Of a stretch of 49,567 bases of DNA, positions 7,064 through 18,718 are shown in pieces. Positions within the stretch are counted from its first letter, which is position 1; every line of letters starts with the position of its first letter. The DNA comes from Lactobacillus sp. (GTDB taxonomy: Bacteria; Bacillota; Bacilli; Lactobacillales; Lactobacillaceae), in NCBI GenBank assembly GCA_022651245.1, contig JALCQM010000023.1, forward strand, positions 1-49,567, written 5' to 3'. The notes under the pieces were generated by a model that saw only the letters and a list, made by a program, of their open reading frames with translations, was not told the DNA's origin and made no database searches. Made by a program: the position numbers and the translations under genes.

Positions 7064-8576
7064 ATCCCATGCAATCGATCGCCAGAAGAAGATTGTCCAA
7101 ATTTTATCGATGCTGCACGAAGGTGGTAGTTTTGAAGAAGCTAAGCAGATTTTCGATGCTACCTTCGACGGCGTGGATGTTTCTGAAATCACGAGTGCAG
7201 AACGTGAATTGATCTCGACGGGGTTGAACCCAATGGAGATCCAGACGCTGTGTAACGTGCATGCGGCGGTTTTCCGTGGCAAGATCAATAACAATACCAA
7301 GACGCCAACGGAAGACATCCCGGGGCACCCGGTGCAAGTCTTGAAGCTTGAAAATACGGTGTTGATGAGCTTGTTGAATGATGAATTATTGCCGACGCTG
7401 AAGAAGTGGCAACAAGACGGCAGTGATCCTGAATTGTTGAAGCGGATGCAAAACGCCTTAGCCGACTTAGCTAAAATCGATAAGCATTATCTACGCAAAG
7501 AAAACTTGATTTTTCCACTGATGACGAAATATGGGATCACAGCACCGCCGAAGGTGATGTGGGGTGTGGATGACGAGATCCGTGGTTGGATCAAGGAAGC
7601 CCAGAAGCTGGTGAATGCGACCCCTTTGCCAGATAAATATGCGATCGAAGCCGCCATCGAAAAAGCTGCCAAAGAAGTCGATGAAATGATCTTCAAAGAA
7701 GAAGAGATCATGTTGCCGATGGATCTAGAAGTGTTCACGCCGAGCGATTGGGCGTTGATCCAGCAAGAATCCGATCCTATTGGGTACACCTTGATTGCCA
7801 CACCGCTGCCGTGGCAACCGTCGGCTGAGGAAATGGCCCAAAAGCCCAAACCGTCAAAGATGGCCGCGGAGTTGAACGCCATGGCAGAACAGTTAGCAGA
7901 AAGTCAGGACCTAGCGTCTAAGCGGCCACAACGTGAAACAGACCGGGAGGTTTTGGCGCAGATCCATAATGGCGAACCACTGTCAGATGCACCTGCCGAG
8001 ACGGTCGCTAAACTGCAAGCGGCCAAAACCGCTGACGGCGATAATGACAAACATGTCCCCAGCATCTCGGTGCAAAAGCCCAAGGCGAAGCGGCATCAAG
8101 GCCCAGCTGCGTTTGGTGCGGCAACGAGTGGCTCCAATTCGGGCCGGATCGAAATCGATGGCCTACATCCGGCGCGAGTGCTGCTACCAACTGGGGCGAT
8201 GGATTTAGACGAATTAACGAACGTCTTACGTTTATTGCCTTTAGATCTGACTTTCGTGGACGCGACGGATACCGTGCGATGGTTCTCCGATTCTGGCGAG
8301 CGGGTCTTTCCCCGCACCACCGCGGTGATCGGCCGACTGGTCAAAGACTGCCATCCCCCGAAGTCAGTTGACAAAGTTGAAAAGATTTTGCAGGACTTTC
8401 ACGAAGGGAAAGAAGATCACGCTGACTTTTGGATCAACTTACATCAAGAAAAAATGATCTACATTCGCTATTTTGCGATCCGCACACCAGCCGGTGAGTA
8501 TCTCGGTTGCTTAGAAGTCACTCAGGATATCTCAAAGATTCAAAGCCTCGAAGGCGAAAAACGTCTCGGCGATTAA
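7056..8576 (+). CDS. DUF438 / hemerythrin-like / PAS protein
   Basis: A 506-aa cytoplasmic protein. Residues ~5-80 match DUF438 (helical, KIVQILSMLHEGGSFEEAKQIF). Residues ~90-240 are an HHE hemerythrin-like domain: GHPVQVLKLEN, IDKHYLRKENLIFPLM and the KEEEIMLPM stretch give the His/Glu set of a diiron site. A low-complexity link (about 265-370) follows, then a PAS domain with ERVFPRTTAVIGR and CHPPKSV. Start ATG 7056 overlaps the DUF1858 stop. Function in the family is not established; sensing oxygen, NO or redox state through the diiron and PAS sites is an inference. Confidence 0.85.
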   Translation: MTESHAIDRQKKIVQILSMLHEGGSFEEAKQIFDATFDGVDVSEITSAERELISTGLNPMEIQTLCNVHAAVFRGKINNNTKTPTEDIPGHPVQVLKLENTVLMSLLNDELLPTLKKWQQDGSDPELLKRMQNALADLAKIDKHYLRKENLIFPLMTKYGITAPPKVMWGVDDEIRGWIKEAQKLVNATPLPDKYAIEAAIEKAAKEVDEMIFKEEEIMLPMDLEVFTPSDWALIQQESDPIGYTLIATPLPWQPSAEEMAQKPKPSKMAAELNAMAEQLAESQDLASKRPQRETDREVLAQIHNGEPLSDAPAETVAKLQAAKTADGDNDKHVPSISVQKPKAKRHQGPAAFGAATSGSNSGRIEIDGLHPARVLLPTGAMDLDELTNVLRLLPLDLTFVDATDTVRWFSDSGERVFPRTTAVIGRLVKDCHPPKSVDKVEKILQDFHEGKEDHADFWINLHQEKMIYIRYFAIRTPAGEYLGCLEVTQDISKIQSLEGEKRLGD

Positions 8577-8596
8577 ACTGGTGCAGGTCAGGACAT

Positions 8597-8626
8597 GAAA
8601 AGGGGGGCGCTTGCCCGCCCTTTTTT
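8597..8626 (+). terminator. Rho-independent terminator
   Basis: AAAAGGGGGGC / GCCCGCCCTTTT with a GCTT loop, one bulged G and a T-run. It ends the DUF1858-DUF438 operon. Confidence 0.85.
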
Positions 8627-8651
8627 GCTGTGCAGAAGAGGTGGGGGCCGC

Positions 8652-8680
8652 TGTAAACCGCCTGGTATTTTTGTTACAAT
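8652..8680 (+). promoter_or_regulatory. pcrA operon promoter
   Basis: TGTAAA (8652-8657), 17 bp, then TACAAT (8675-8680) preceded by TGT, an extended -10. It sits about 40 bp upstream of the pcrA start and probably drives pcrA, ligA, camS and gatCAB. Confidence 0.6.
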
Positions 8681-8721
8681 GTTAGCGACTGACTGTACTT
8701 GATGAAAGGACGATTAACCTC

Positions 8722-10974
8722 ATGGCGACTGCCTTATTGACTGGCATGAACGACAAACAAACTGAAGCGGTACTCGCAACGGAAGGCCCGGTTTTGATTA
8801 TGGCCGGTGCAGGGTCTGGGAAGACTCGCGTGTTGACGCACCGCATCGCTTATTTGATCGAAGAAAAAAATATTAACCCGTGGCGGATCTTGGCGATCAC
8901 CTTCACGAACAAAGCGGCTAAGGAAATGAAAGAGCGGGTCGGGAAGCTCCTTGATGCTGAAGTAGCCCGTGATGTTTGGGTCTCGACTTTTCACGCACTG
9001 TGCGTCCGGATTTTACGGCGGGATATTGAGAAACTCGGGTATAATCGGGCGTTCACCATCGCTGATCCGGCAGAACAATTGACCTTGATCAAGCATATTT
9101 TGGCGGATATGAACCTTGATCCTAAACGCTATGATCCAAAAGCAATTCTCAGCACGATCTCGAACGCGAAAAACGAGCTGCTCACCCCCAAGGACTATGC
9201 GGCGCAGGCGGCGAGTCCGTTTGAAAAAATCGTGGTTTCTGTGTACCAAGAGTATCAAAAACGTTTGCGCGGCGATCAGGCCCTAGACTTTGATGACCTG
9301 ATCATGATGACGATCCAGTTGTTCCAGCAAGATGCAGAAACATTAGCCTTCTACCAGCGCAAGTTCCAATATATCCATGTCGATGAATACCAGGATACCA
9401 ACGAAGCGCAGTACCAGTTGGTGAGCCTGTTGGCCCAAGGGTACCGTAATTTGTGCGTCGTTGGGGATGCCGATCAGAGTATTTACGGCTGGCGTGGCGC
9501 AAACATGCAAAATATCCTGGACTTTCAAGACGACTACAAGGACGCCCAGGTTATTTTACTCGAACAAAACTACCGGTCGACGAAGAATATCTTGGCCGCC
9601 GCCAACGCGGTGATCAAGAATAATAAGACGCGGCAGGTCAAAACGCTGTGGACCGAAAACAAGACCGGTGACAAAATTGTTTATTACCGCGCCCAAAGCG
9701 AAACCGATGAAGCCTTTTTCGTGATCAAAACTATCGAGGCGCAAATTGCCAAGCATCACCGCAAGTATGGCGACTTTGCGATCTTGTACCGGACCAACGC
9801 CCAGTCTCGGGCCGTTGAAGAAGCATTCGTCAAGGCCAACATCCCTTATAAGATGATTGGCGGACACAAGTTCTATGACCGTAAGGAAATCCGAGACGCA
9901 CTGGCCTACTTCCGGTTAGTGGTCAACCCGGACGACGATATGAGTTTTAACCGGATCGTCAACGAACCCAAACGCGGGATCGGCGCGACCTCTGTCGAAA
10001 AACTTGAGGCTTTCGCCGCCCAAAACGGCTGGTCGTTGCTTGAAGCAGCGGCTAACGCGGAGCTTTCGCCTGTTTCCGGCAAGGCACGCAAGGCGTTGGC
10101 TGAGTTTGGGATGACGATCAAGAAGTTAGCATTGCAGCGGCGGGAGTTATCGATCACCCAGATGATGGAACATATCTTGGATGAAACGGGCTACCTCCCG
10201 ACCTTGAAGGCGGCGGAGTCTGTCAAGGCGGATACGCGGATCGACAACTTGAACGAATTACTGTCAGTGACCCAACAATTCGATGCGCGCTACGAACCAG
10301 AAGACGAAAACAGCGACATTTTCGTCGATTTCTTAGCTGATTTGGCCTTGCTGTCTGATCAAGATGATGTCGATGATGAGGCGCAAGAGGTGACGTTGAT
10401 GACCTTGCACGCGGCCAAAGGGCTGGAGTTCCCAGTCGTGTTCCTCGTTGGGATGGAAGAGGGGCTGTTCCCGCTGAGCCGTGCGGCGATGGATGAAACA
10501 CAGCTGGAAGAAGAACGGCGGTTGGCCTATGTAGGCATCACGCGTGCGCAAAAACAACTGTACCTGTCGAATGCGTACGGGCGGATGTTGTATGGGCAGC
10601 GGCAAAATAATCCTGCGAGTCGCTTTATCGAAGAAATCGATCCAGAATTACTGGAAACAGCAGGTGCCACGCAGCCAAAGTCTGATATTCCGTTCATTAA
10701 CCGGACTAACCGTGCGGTCACGCCGACGTATTCGAAGCACCCAATGGGGACGAAGGCGAAGGTCGTCGCCAATCACACCGCGGCGCCGACCACTAAGGCC
10801 GGACGCACCACTTGGGCAGCGGGTGACAAAGTCGAACATCGCAAGTGGGGGATTGGCACTGTGGTCAAGGTTAATGGCAATGGTGACGATCAAGAACTCG
10901 ATATTGCGTTCCCGGAGCAAGGCGTTAAGCGTCTGTTGGCCGCTTTTGCGCCAATTGTGAAGAAACAAGATTAA
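8722..10974 (+). CDS. pcrA: ATP-dependent DNA helicase PcrA
   Basis: 3'-5' SF1A helicase of the UvrD/Rep family used in repair, rolling-circle replication and removal of recombination filaments. The 750-aa protein has all motifs: LNDKQ-like Q motif (MNDKQTEAV), Walker A AGAGSGKTRVL, TFTNKAAKEMKERV (Ia), VDEYQDTN (II), VGDADQSIYGWRGA (III), LEQNYRSTKNIL (IV), TLHAAKGLEFPVVFLVGMEEG (V) and EERRLAYVGITRAQ (VI). The C-terminal ~55 residues (GDKVEHRKWGIGTVVKVNG) form the Tudor-like domain of PcrA. ATG 8722 with AAAGGA 12 nt upstream. First gene of the block with ligA 21 bp behind. Confidence 0.97.
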   Translation: MATALLTGMNDKQTEAVLATEGPVLIMAGAGSGKTRVLTHRIAYLIEEKNINPWRILAITFTNKAAKEMKERVGKLLDAEVARDVWVSTFHALCVRILRRDIEKLGYNRAFTIADPAEQLTLIKHILADMNLDPKRYDPKAILSTISNAKNELLTPKDYAAQAASPFEKIVVSVYQEYQKRLRGDQALDFDDLIMMTIQLFQQDAETLAFYQRKFQYIHVDEYQDTNEAQYQLVSLLAQGYRNLCVVGDADQSIYGWRGANMQNILDFQDDYKDAQVILLEQNYRSTKNILAAANAVIKNNKTRQVKTLWTENKTGDKIVYYRAQSETDEAFFVIKTIEAQIAKHHRKYGDFAILYRTNAQSRAVEEAFVKANIPYKMIGGHKFYDRKEIRDALAYFRLVVNPDDDMSFNRIVNEPKRGIGATSVEKLEAFAAQNGWSLLEAAANAELSPVSGKARKALAEFGMTIKKLALQRRELSITQMMEHILDETGYLPTLKAAESVKADTRIDNLNELLSVTQQFDARYEPEDENSDIFVDFLADLALLSDQDDVDDEAQEVTLMTLHAAKGLEFPVVFLVGMEEGLFPLSRAAMDETQLEEERRLAYVGITRAQKQLYLSNAYGRMLYGQRQNNPASRFIEEIDPELLETAGATQPKSDIPFINRTNRAVTPTYSKHPMGTKAKVVANHTAAPTTKAGRTTWAAGDKVEHRKWGIGTVVKVNGNGDDQELDIAFPEQGVKRLLAAFAPIVKKQD

Positions 10975-13026
<2,052 letters not shown>

Positions 13027-13027
13027 C

Positions 13028-14182
13028 ATGAAGAAACTTTTGGCAGCTGGCGTGATGCTGGCGTTTGTGGTGACTCTGGCCGGTTGTGGCAAGCTGAGTT
13101 TTAGCTCAGATGCGACAGACGCCAGTTCAGGCACTTCGGCCAGCAAGTATCAAACCACCGGGACCGTTGATAGCAGTATGTATCAAGGGGTCATCAAAAA
13201 TGGCCGCTATCAAACCAGTTCTGCACGCGGGCTGACCATTTCGACCAATACACAAGGCAGTAATACGTACAACATTAAGTCGATGGAAAGTGGCTTGAAG
13301 TCGATTTCCATGACGCATTTTTCGACGAGCAAATACGACCTGGAAGAAGGCCAACTTCTGTCGACGGCGACGGCGACGGACTGGTTAGCCCGTAAATCGA
13401 GTTCGAATCCTGACGGGTTGAACCCTGAAAAAGGGACGGATGCTGACTACCAAACGAAGCGTCCGGAATATTTAGCCACCTTGTTAGAACAAGATTATAT
13501 GGTGTCTGACGGCAATTCGCTCAAGTTAGGCGGGATCTCGATCGCCTTAGGGATGAACGAGTATTACTACTATCAAAAGAAGACTTACGGGGCGACGTAT
13601 TCGACACATATCGATACGGCGACGTTGACTAAAGAAGGTAAAGCAATGGCGGCTAAAGTCGTGGCGCGCTTGCGTAAGCTGAAAGGCGTGGCCAATGACA
13701 CCCCAATCGTTGTCGCCTTGTATAAGAATGCGGATCAGGATTCCTTAGTGGGTGGGACCTTCTTTTCCTCGGTCACCTCTAAATCAGGGACGACACTGGG
13801 GGATTGGAAGAGCATCAACGAGCAGAATCAAGTGCTGCCGGTGGTGGAAAACGAAAAGGCGGTCAACACGACCGTGGCCAATGACTTCTCAAACTTTGCG
13901 GATCAAATCGAGAACTTCTTCCCTACCTTAGCCGGGGTCACCGCGCAGACGCACTATGAAAGCGGGCAGCTGACGGGGATGAACATTACGGTCAACACCC
14001 AATTTTACGGTGAAACGGAGATCGAGAGCTTCACCCAATATATCGCGACCTCAGCGCAAAAGTACCTGCCGAGTGGGACTAAGATCGAGATCACGATTCA
14101 ATCGACCGGTGGGATCCAAGCATTCGTTGCGCGTGAAAGCGGCGATAAATCGTTCTACACCCATGTATTTGGCAGTTATTGA
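13028..14182 (+). CDS. camS: CamS family lipoprotein
   Basis: A 384-aa secreted lipoprotein. The signal sequence MKKLLAAGVMLAFVVTLAGCG ends in a lipobox (LAGC), so the mature protein is anchored to the outer face of the membrane at Cys20. The rest matches the CamS (sex pheromone biosynthesis) family, whose signal peptides give rise to pheromones in enterococci and staphylococci; its cellular role otherwise is unclear. ATG 13028 follows GTGAGGAAAAA inside the ligA stop region. Position between ligA and gatC is conserved across Firmicutes. Confidence 0.9.
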   Translation: MKKLLAAGVMLAFVVTLAGCGKLSFSSDATDASSGTSASKYQTTGTVDSSMYQGVIKNGRYQTSSARGLTISTNTQGSNTYNIKSMESGLKSISMTHFSTSKYDLEEGQLLSTATATDWLARKSSSNPDGLNPEKGTDADYQTKRPEYLATLLEQDYMVSDGNSLKLGGISIALGMNEYYYYQKKTYGATYSTHIDTATLTKEGKAMAAKVVARLRKLKGVANDTPIVVALYKNADQDSLVGGTFFSSVTSKSGTTLGDWKSINEQNQVLPVVENEKAVNTTVANDFSNFADQIENFFPTLAGVTAQTHYESGQLTGMNITVNTQFYGETEIESFTQYIATSAQKYLPSGTKIEITIQSTGGIQAFVARESGDKSFYTHVFGSY

Positions 14183-14226
14183 ATGGTAAACTAAAAACTA
14201 GTTTGAAGATAGAAAGCAGGGATACG

Positions 14227-14523
14227 ATGATTTCAAAAGAAAGCGTCGCGCACGTCGCAGAGCTGGCGCGGCTATCTTTTTCCGAAGCGGAGTTGCAACA
14301 ATACACCGCCCAAATGGACGATATCTTGACGATGGTCGAGAAGCTTGAAGCCGTCGACACGACGGGTGTGGAACCGACGACCCAAAGCATTCACCTGCAA
14401 AATGTGATGCGGGCGGATAAGGCGGTCAATGATACCAACACCGAAGAGCTGTTCAAGAACGTGCCGACGCACAAGGGAACCTTGATTCAAGTACCTGCGA
14501 TCATTGACAAAGAGGAGGACTAG
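14227..14523 (+). CDS. gatC: Asp/Glu-tRNA amidotransferase subunit C
   Basis: A 98-aa subunit that holds GatA and GatB together in the complex converting Glu-tRNA(Gln) (and Asp-tRNA(Asn)) to the amide form. The sequence [28 protein letters not shown] followed by the acidic helix and the conserved VEPTTQSI is typical. ATG 14227 is chosen after GAAAGCAGGG; the long open frame upstream overlaps camS and is not used. The stop is one base from the gatA start. Confidence 0.95.
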   Translation: MISKESVAHVAELARLSFSEAELQQYTAQMDDILTMVEKLEAVDTTGVEPTTQSIHLQNVMRADKAVNDTNTEELFKNVPTHKGTLIQVPAIIDKEED

Positions 14524-14524
14524 C

Positions 14525-15979
14525 GTGGATTACTTTAAGCTAGATATTGATCAACTGCATTCTGCGCTGGTTAGCGGTGAGTTAACGGCTGCAGACCTCA
14601 CCGCCCAAACCTTGGCGGGGATTCGTACCGTCGATCCTGAAATCGAGGCCTTTTTAGCGCTCAATCCAGAGGCTGAAAAGACGGCGGGTGCGCGCGATGC
14701 CCAAGGTATCGACGCCAACCAAGCGCTGTCTGGAATCCCGGTGGCGATCAAGGATAACATCGTCACCAAAGGGTTGACGACGACGGCCGCCTCTAAGATG
14801 TTGGCCAACTTCGTCCCAATTTATGATGCGACAGTGGTGGAAAAACTCGCTGCCGCTGGGGCGATTAATGTGGGAAAGCTGAACATGGATGAATTCGCCA
14901 TGGGTTCCTCGACTGAAAACTCTGCTTTTAAAGTCACCAAGAATGCGTGGGATCATCGTCGTGTGCCTGGCGGTTCGTCAGGTGGCTCTGCAGCGGCCGT
15001 TGCCTCTGGCCAAGTCTTGGTCGCCTTAGGTACCGATACCGGCGGTTCGATTCGCCAACCCGCAGCTTTCAACGGGATCGTTGGGGTCAAGCCGACATAC
15101 GGCCGCGTTTCTCGGTGGGGCTTGATCGCCTTTGGCTCGAGCTTGGATGCGATCGGGACGTTAAGCCGGTCGGTCAAAGACTCGGCACACGTGTTGAATG
15201 TGATCGCTGGACACGATGACAAAGACGCCACCAGCGCAGATCAACCTGTCCCTGATTTTACGGCGAAGATCGGCCAAAGTATCAAAGGCATGAAGATCGC
15301 TTTACCAGAAGAATACCTCGGCGAAGGGGTCGATCCACAGATTGCGGCTGCGATTCGTGCTGCGGCTGAACAATTCCGGGCCTTAGGGGCAACGGTCGAT
15401 ACGGTCAGCTTGCCACACACGAAGTATGCGGTGCCGGCTTATTACATCATCGCGAGTTCTGAAGCCAGCTCCAATTTACAACGCTTCGATGGGATCCGTT
15501 ACGGCTTCCGCGCCAAGGACGTGCAGAATTTAACCGACGTGTACGTGCGCTCGCGCTCTGAAGGGTTTGGTCCCGAAGTGAAGCGCCGGATCATGTTAGG
15601 CACGTTCAGTCTGAGCGCGGGCTTTTACGATGCCTACTTTAAAAAAGCCGCTCAAGTGCGGACGTTGATCACGGATGATTTCAATCAAATCTTTGCAGAT
15701 TATGATTTGATCATGGGCCCAACGACGCCGACAGTGGCCTTCAAGATCGGTGAGAAGGTCACAGATCCGTTGACGATGTATATGAACGATATCCTGACTA
15801 TTCCGGTTAACTTGGCTGGCTTACCCGCGGCGTCGATCCCCGCAGGCTTTGTTGACGGGATGCCGGTTGGTTTACAGTTGATCGCTAAACATTTCGATGA
15901 GGCGACGATTTATCAAGCCGCTGACGCATTCGAAGGGCAAAATGATTATCTGGACCAGATCCCGGGAGGTGCGCGTTAA
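14525..15979 (+). CDS. gatA: Asp/Glu-tRNA amidotransferase subunit A
   Basis: Amidase subunit that releases ammonia from glutamine for transfer to the misacylated tRNA. The 484-aa protein shows the amidase-signature catalytic Ser-cisSer-Lys set: [11 protein letters not shown] (Lys), [15 protein letters not shown] and [19 protein letters not shown] (Ser nucleophile region). GTG 14525 is used because AGAGGAGGAC lies just upstream and the frame begins [15 protein letters not shown], as in relatives. It ends by sharing TAATG with gatB. Confidence 0.96.
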   Translation: MDYFKLDIDQLHSALVSGELTAADLTAQTLAGIRTVDPEIEAFLALNPEAEKTAGARDAQGIDANQALSGIPVAIKDNIVTKGLTTTAASKMLANFVPIYDATVVEKLAAAGAINVGKLNMDEFAMGSSTENSAFKVTKNAWDHRRVPGGSSGGSAAAVASGQVLVALGTDTGGSIRQPAAFNGIVGVKPTYGRVSRWGLIAFGSSLDAIGTLSRSVKDSAHVLNVIAGHDDKDATSADQPVPDFTAKIGQSIKGMKIALPEEYLGEGVDPQIAAAIRAAAEQFRALGATVDTVSLPHTKYAVPAYYIIASSEASSNLQRFDGIRYGFRAKDVQNLTDVYVRSRSEGFGPEVKRRIMLGTFSLSAGFYDAYFKKAAQVRTLITDDFNQIFADYDLIMGPTTPTVAFKIGEKVTDPLTMYMNDILTIPVNLAGLPAASIPAGFVDGMPVGLQLIAKHFDEATIYQAADAFEGQNDYLDQIPGGAR

Positions 15980-17409
15980 TGAATTTTGAAACTACGATCG
16001 GGCTGGAAGTCCACGTGGAACTAAAAACACAGTCCAAGATGTTCTCGCCGTCGCCAGTCTCATATGGCGCAGAGCCAAACACGATGACAAACGTCATTGA
16101 TTGGGGGTTCCCAGGTGTTTTACCCAGCATCAATAAAGGCGCCTACAGCTATGGCATCATGGTGGCGTTAGCGTTACACGCCAATATCACCGAGTTTACC
16201 CATTTTGACCGGAAGAATTACTTCTATCCTGACAACCCGAAGGCTTACCAGATCACGCAAGCGGAGCAACCGTTAGCAACCAACGGCTGGGTCGAAATCG
16301 AAGTCGACGGCCAGAAGAAGAAAATTGGGATCGCGGAGCTGCACGTCGAAGAAGATGCCGGGAAAAACCAGCATGAACCAGACGGCTACTCCTACGTCGA
16401 TTTGAACCGTCAAGGGACCCCGTTGGTCGAAATCGTGTCAAAACCTGATATCGCCAGTCCTGAAGAAGCTTATCAGTACCTCGAACAGCTGCGCCAGATC
16501 GTGCAGTTTACCGGTGCGTCTGACGTGAAGATGGAAGAAGGTTCGATGCGCGTTGATACCAACTTATCCGTGGCACCAATCGGTAGTGATCAGTGGGGGA
16601 CCAAGACCGAAATCAAGAACTTGAATTCCTTCAACCACGTTCGCGATGGCTTGGCGTATGAGCAAAAACGGCAGCAAGAAGTTTTGCGGGCTGGTGGCGA
16701 GATTCGCCAAGAGACCCGGCGTTGGGACGTCGATAAAAAAGAGACGATCTTGATGCGGGTCAAAGAAGGGGCAGACGATTATCGCTACTTCCCTGAACCG
16801 GATTTGCCGCCGGTGCACGTCACGCAAGCTTGGATTGCTGACGTCCAAGCCACCTTGCCAGAAGCCCCCGCCCAGCGTCGGGCACGTTATGTCAATGACT
16901 GGGGGATCCCAGAATATGATGCAGGGGTCTTGACCAACACGTTAGAAATGGCGAACTTCTTTGAAGCCACTGTTGCTGCAGGGGCAGAGGCTAAGCAGGC
17001 GTCGAACTGGTTGATGGGTGAAGTGTCGGGGTATTTGAATTCCGAACACTTAGAACTCAAAGACGTGGCCTTGACGCCAGCTCATTTGGCCGGCATGATC
17101 AACCTGATCCAAGACGGCACGATCTCCAGTAAGATCGCGAAGAAAGTCTTCCAAGAAATCATTAAAAACGATACAGAACCTAAGGCTTGGGTTGAAGCCA
17201 AAGGCATGGTGCAGTTGTCTGATCCGGCGGTTTTGACGCCGATCGTGACTGAGATCTTGGATAACAACCAGCAAAGTATCGACGACTTTAAGGCGGGTAA
17301 AGACCGTGCTATCGGCTTTTTGGTGGGGAACATCATGAAACAAACCCGCGGTAAGGCCAATCCGAAGGTCGTTAACCAGATCTTGATGACTGAGATCAAG
17401 AAACGCTAA
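15979..17409 (+). CDS. gatB: Asp/Glu-tRNA amidotransferase subunit B
   Basis: tRNA-binding and kinase-like subunit that activates the acyl group with ATP. The 476-aa protein begins [23 protein letters not shown], contains the GatB signature [17 protein letters not shown] and [14 protein letters not shown], and ends with the YqeY/GatB helical domain (from about residue 330) that contacts the tRNA. It is the last gene of gatCAB; two long hairpins follow at 17411-17497. Confidence 0.97.
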   Translation: MNFETTIGLEVHVELKTQSKMFSPSPVSYGAEPNTMTNVIDWGFPGVLPSINKGAYSYGIMVALALHANITEFTHFDRKNYFYPDNPKAYQITQAEQPLATNGWVEIEVDGQKKKIGIAELHVEEDAGKNQHEPDGYSYVDLNRQGTPLVEIVSKPDIASPEEAYQYLEQLRQIVQFTGASDVKMEEGSMRVDTNLSVAPIGSDQWGTKTEIKNLNSFNHVRDGLAYEQKRQQEVLRAGGEIRQETRRWDVDKKETILMRVKEGADDYRYFPEPDLPPVHVTQAWIADVQATLPEAPAQRRARYVNDWGIPEYDAGVLTNTLEMANFFEATVAAGAEAKQASNWLMGEVSGYLNSEHLELKDVALTPAHLAGMINLIQDGTISSKIAKKVFQEIIKNDTEPKAWVEAKGMVQLSDPAVLTPIVTEILDNNQQSIDDFKAGKDRAIGFLVGNIMKQTRGKANPKVVNQILMTEIKKR

Positions 17410-17410
17410 G

Positions 17411-17497
17411 CCAAAATGCGGCAGGGCACCTGAAATCATCAGGGCGCACCGCTCATTTTGCCACCACAAGCCTGGGCCTAGCGGCTTGGGCTTGTGG
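17411..17497 (+). repeat. Two tandem hairpins between gatB and dagK
   Basis: The first pairs CAAAATG (17412-17418) with CATTTTG (17454-17460), with an inner CCTGA / TCAGG stem. The second pairs CCACAAGCC (17464-17472) with GGCTTGTGG (17489-17497). Neither is followed by a T-run, so they are not classical terminators; mRNA processing or partial termination is possible. Confidence 0.5.
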
Positions 17498-17529
17498 TCG
17501 TGATAGTATCGCCAGAAAGGACGTGCACG

Positions 17530-18543
17530 ATGACCCAGCGCGCAAGATTGATTTATAACCCCACGTCGGGGAATGAAGGGATGAAGCGTTACGTTGCGGA
17601 TATCTTAGACGTTTTGGAGCAAGCTGACTATGAGGCTAGCGCGTACCAAACAACGCCAACCCCTTTTTCCGCCAAAAAAGAGGCCTCTCGGGCAACACTC
17701 GATGGGTTTGATCTGATCGTCGCCGCAGGAGGCGATGGCACGATCAACGAGGTCGTTAATGGGATCGCACCGCATCGTCGGCGTCCGAAAATGGGCATCA
17801 TCCCGGCGGGGACAACGAATGATTATGCTCGCGCCTTGCGGATCCCGCGCGAGGATCCGGTCGCGGCAGCTAAGGTGATCTTGAAAGGACAAACCTTGGG
17901 GATGGATATTGGTAAAGCCAATAACCATTACTTCATGAATATCGCGGCCGGTGGTTTATTAACCGAGCTGACCTATGCGGTCCCGTCCGAGTTCAAGTCC
18001 ATTTTTGGTTATTTTGCGTATGTGATGAAAGGGGCAGAAATGCTCCCGGCAATCAAACAATTTCCGATTCATTTGGAGTTTGACGACGGCGTTTATGATG
18101 GCCCGGCAAGTATGTTCTTGCTGGCAATGACCAATAGTATTGGCGGCTTTGAGCAAATCGTCCCAGATTCCGCTTTAGGTGATGGCAAGTTCTCACTGAT
18201 CGTGGTTAAAACGGCCAAGTTACCAGAATACTTAGTCTTGATGGGCAAGGTTTTGAACGGCGGCAGGCACGTCGATGATCCTAATATCATCTACACCAAA
18301 ACGCAAAAACTTGTGGTCACTCGCAAAGACGGCGAAGAGCTGAAGGTCAACCTGGATGGTGACTATGGTGGGTCTGCGCCGATGACCTTCCTGAACTTGA
18401 AGCAGCACATTGAGATGTTCGCCAATGTGGCCGAGATCCCGCGAAAGAACCTAGGACCAGACCAAGAAGCCGAAAATGGGTACATGGCCGAGATTGAAAC
18501 CATTTCCAAACAAGATATCGATGGTGACGGTAAAATCGGCTGA
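17530..18543 (+). CDS. dagK: Diacylglycerol kinase (DagK/DgkB family)
   Basis: Soluble lipid kinase that phosphorylates diacylglycerol from lipoteichoic acid synthesis back to phosphatidic acid. The 337-aa protein has the DAGK catalytic motifs NPTSGNEG (residues ~9-16), VAAGGDGTINEVVNGI and GIIPAGTTNDYARALRIPR, and the metal-site region LDGDYGG. ATG 17530 with AGAAAGGA upstream; the earlier in-frame GTG/ATG at 17494 lies inside a hairpin. The last residues (QDIDGDGKIG) are acidic and Gly-rich. A conserved neighbour of gatCAB and rlmD in this group. Confidence 0.92.
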   Translation: MTQRARLIYNPTSGNEGMKRYVADILDVLEQADYEASAYQTTPTPFSAKKEASRATLDGFDLIVAAGGDGTINEVVNGIAPHRRRPKMGIIPAGTTNDYARALRIPREDPVAAAKVILKGQTLGMDIGKANNHYFMNIAAGGLLTELTYAVPSEFKSIFGYFAYVMKGAEMLPAIKQFPIHLEFDDGVYDGPASMFLLAMTNSIGGFEQIVPDSALGDGKFSLIVVKTAKLPEYLVLMGKVLNGGRHVDDPNIIYTKTQKLVVTRKDGEELKVNLDGDYGGSAPMTFLNLKQHIEMFANVAEIPRKNLGPDQEAENGYMAEIETISKQDIDGDGKIG

Positions 18544-18568
18544 TCTCGTGAGCGCAGACACAGTTGCA

Positions 18569-18635
18569 ATTAATACACAGGCGCCTTGATTCCTAATTCG
18601 TTCAACGAATTCGGGCTCAAGGCGCCTGTGTTAAT
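18569..18635 (+). repeat. Long perfect-stem hairpin after dagK
   Basis: CACAGGCGCCTTGA (18576-18589) pairs perfectly with TCAAGGCGCCTGTG (18617-18630), extended by ATTAA/TTAAT outside and AATTCGTT/AACGAATT inside. The whole 67-nt element is nearly symmetrical. It has only a weak T tract (GTTAATG), so it could be a weak terminator or a mobile palindromic repeat. Confidence 0.7.
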
Positions 18636-18718
18636 GTTCCGATAGCGACGGCGCTTGTGTTTGTCGAGGGCATCTGTTAAGGTTAATCGTTAGGAATCTA
18701 TCAGCAGGAGGGCATTTC

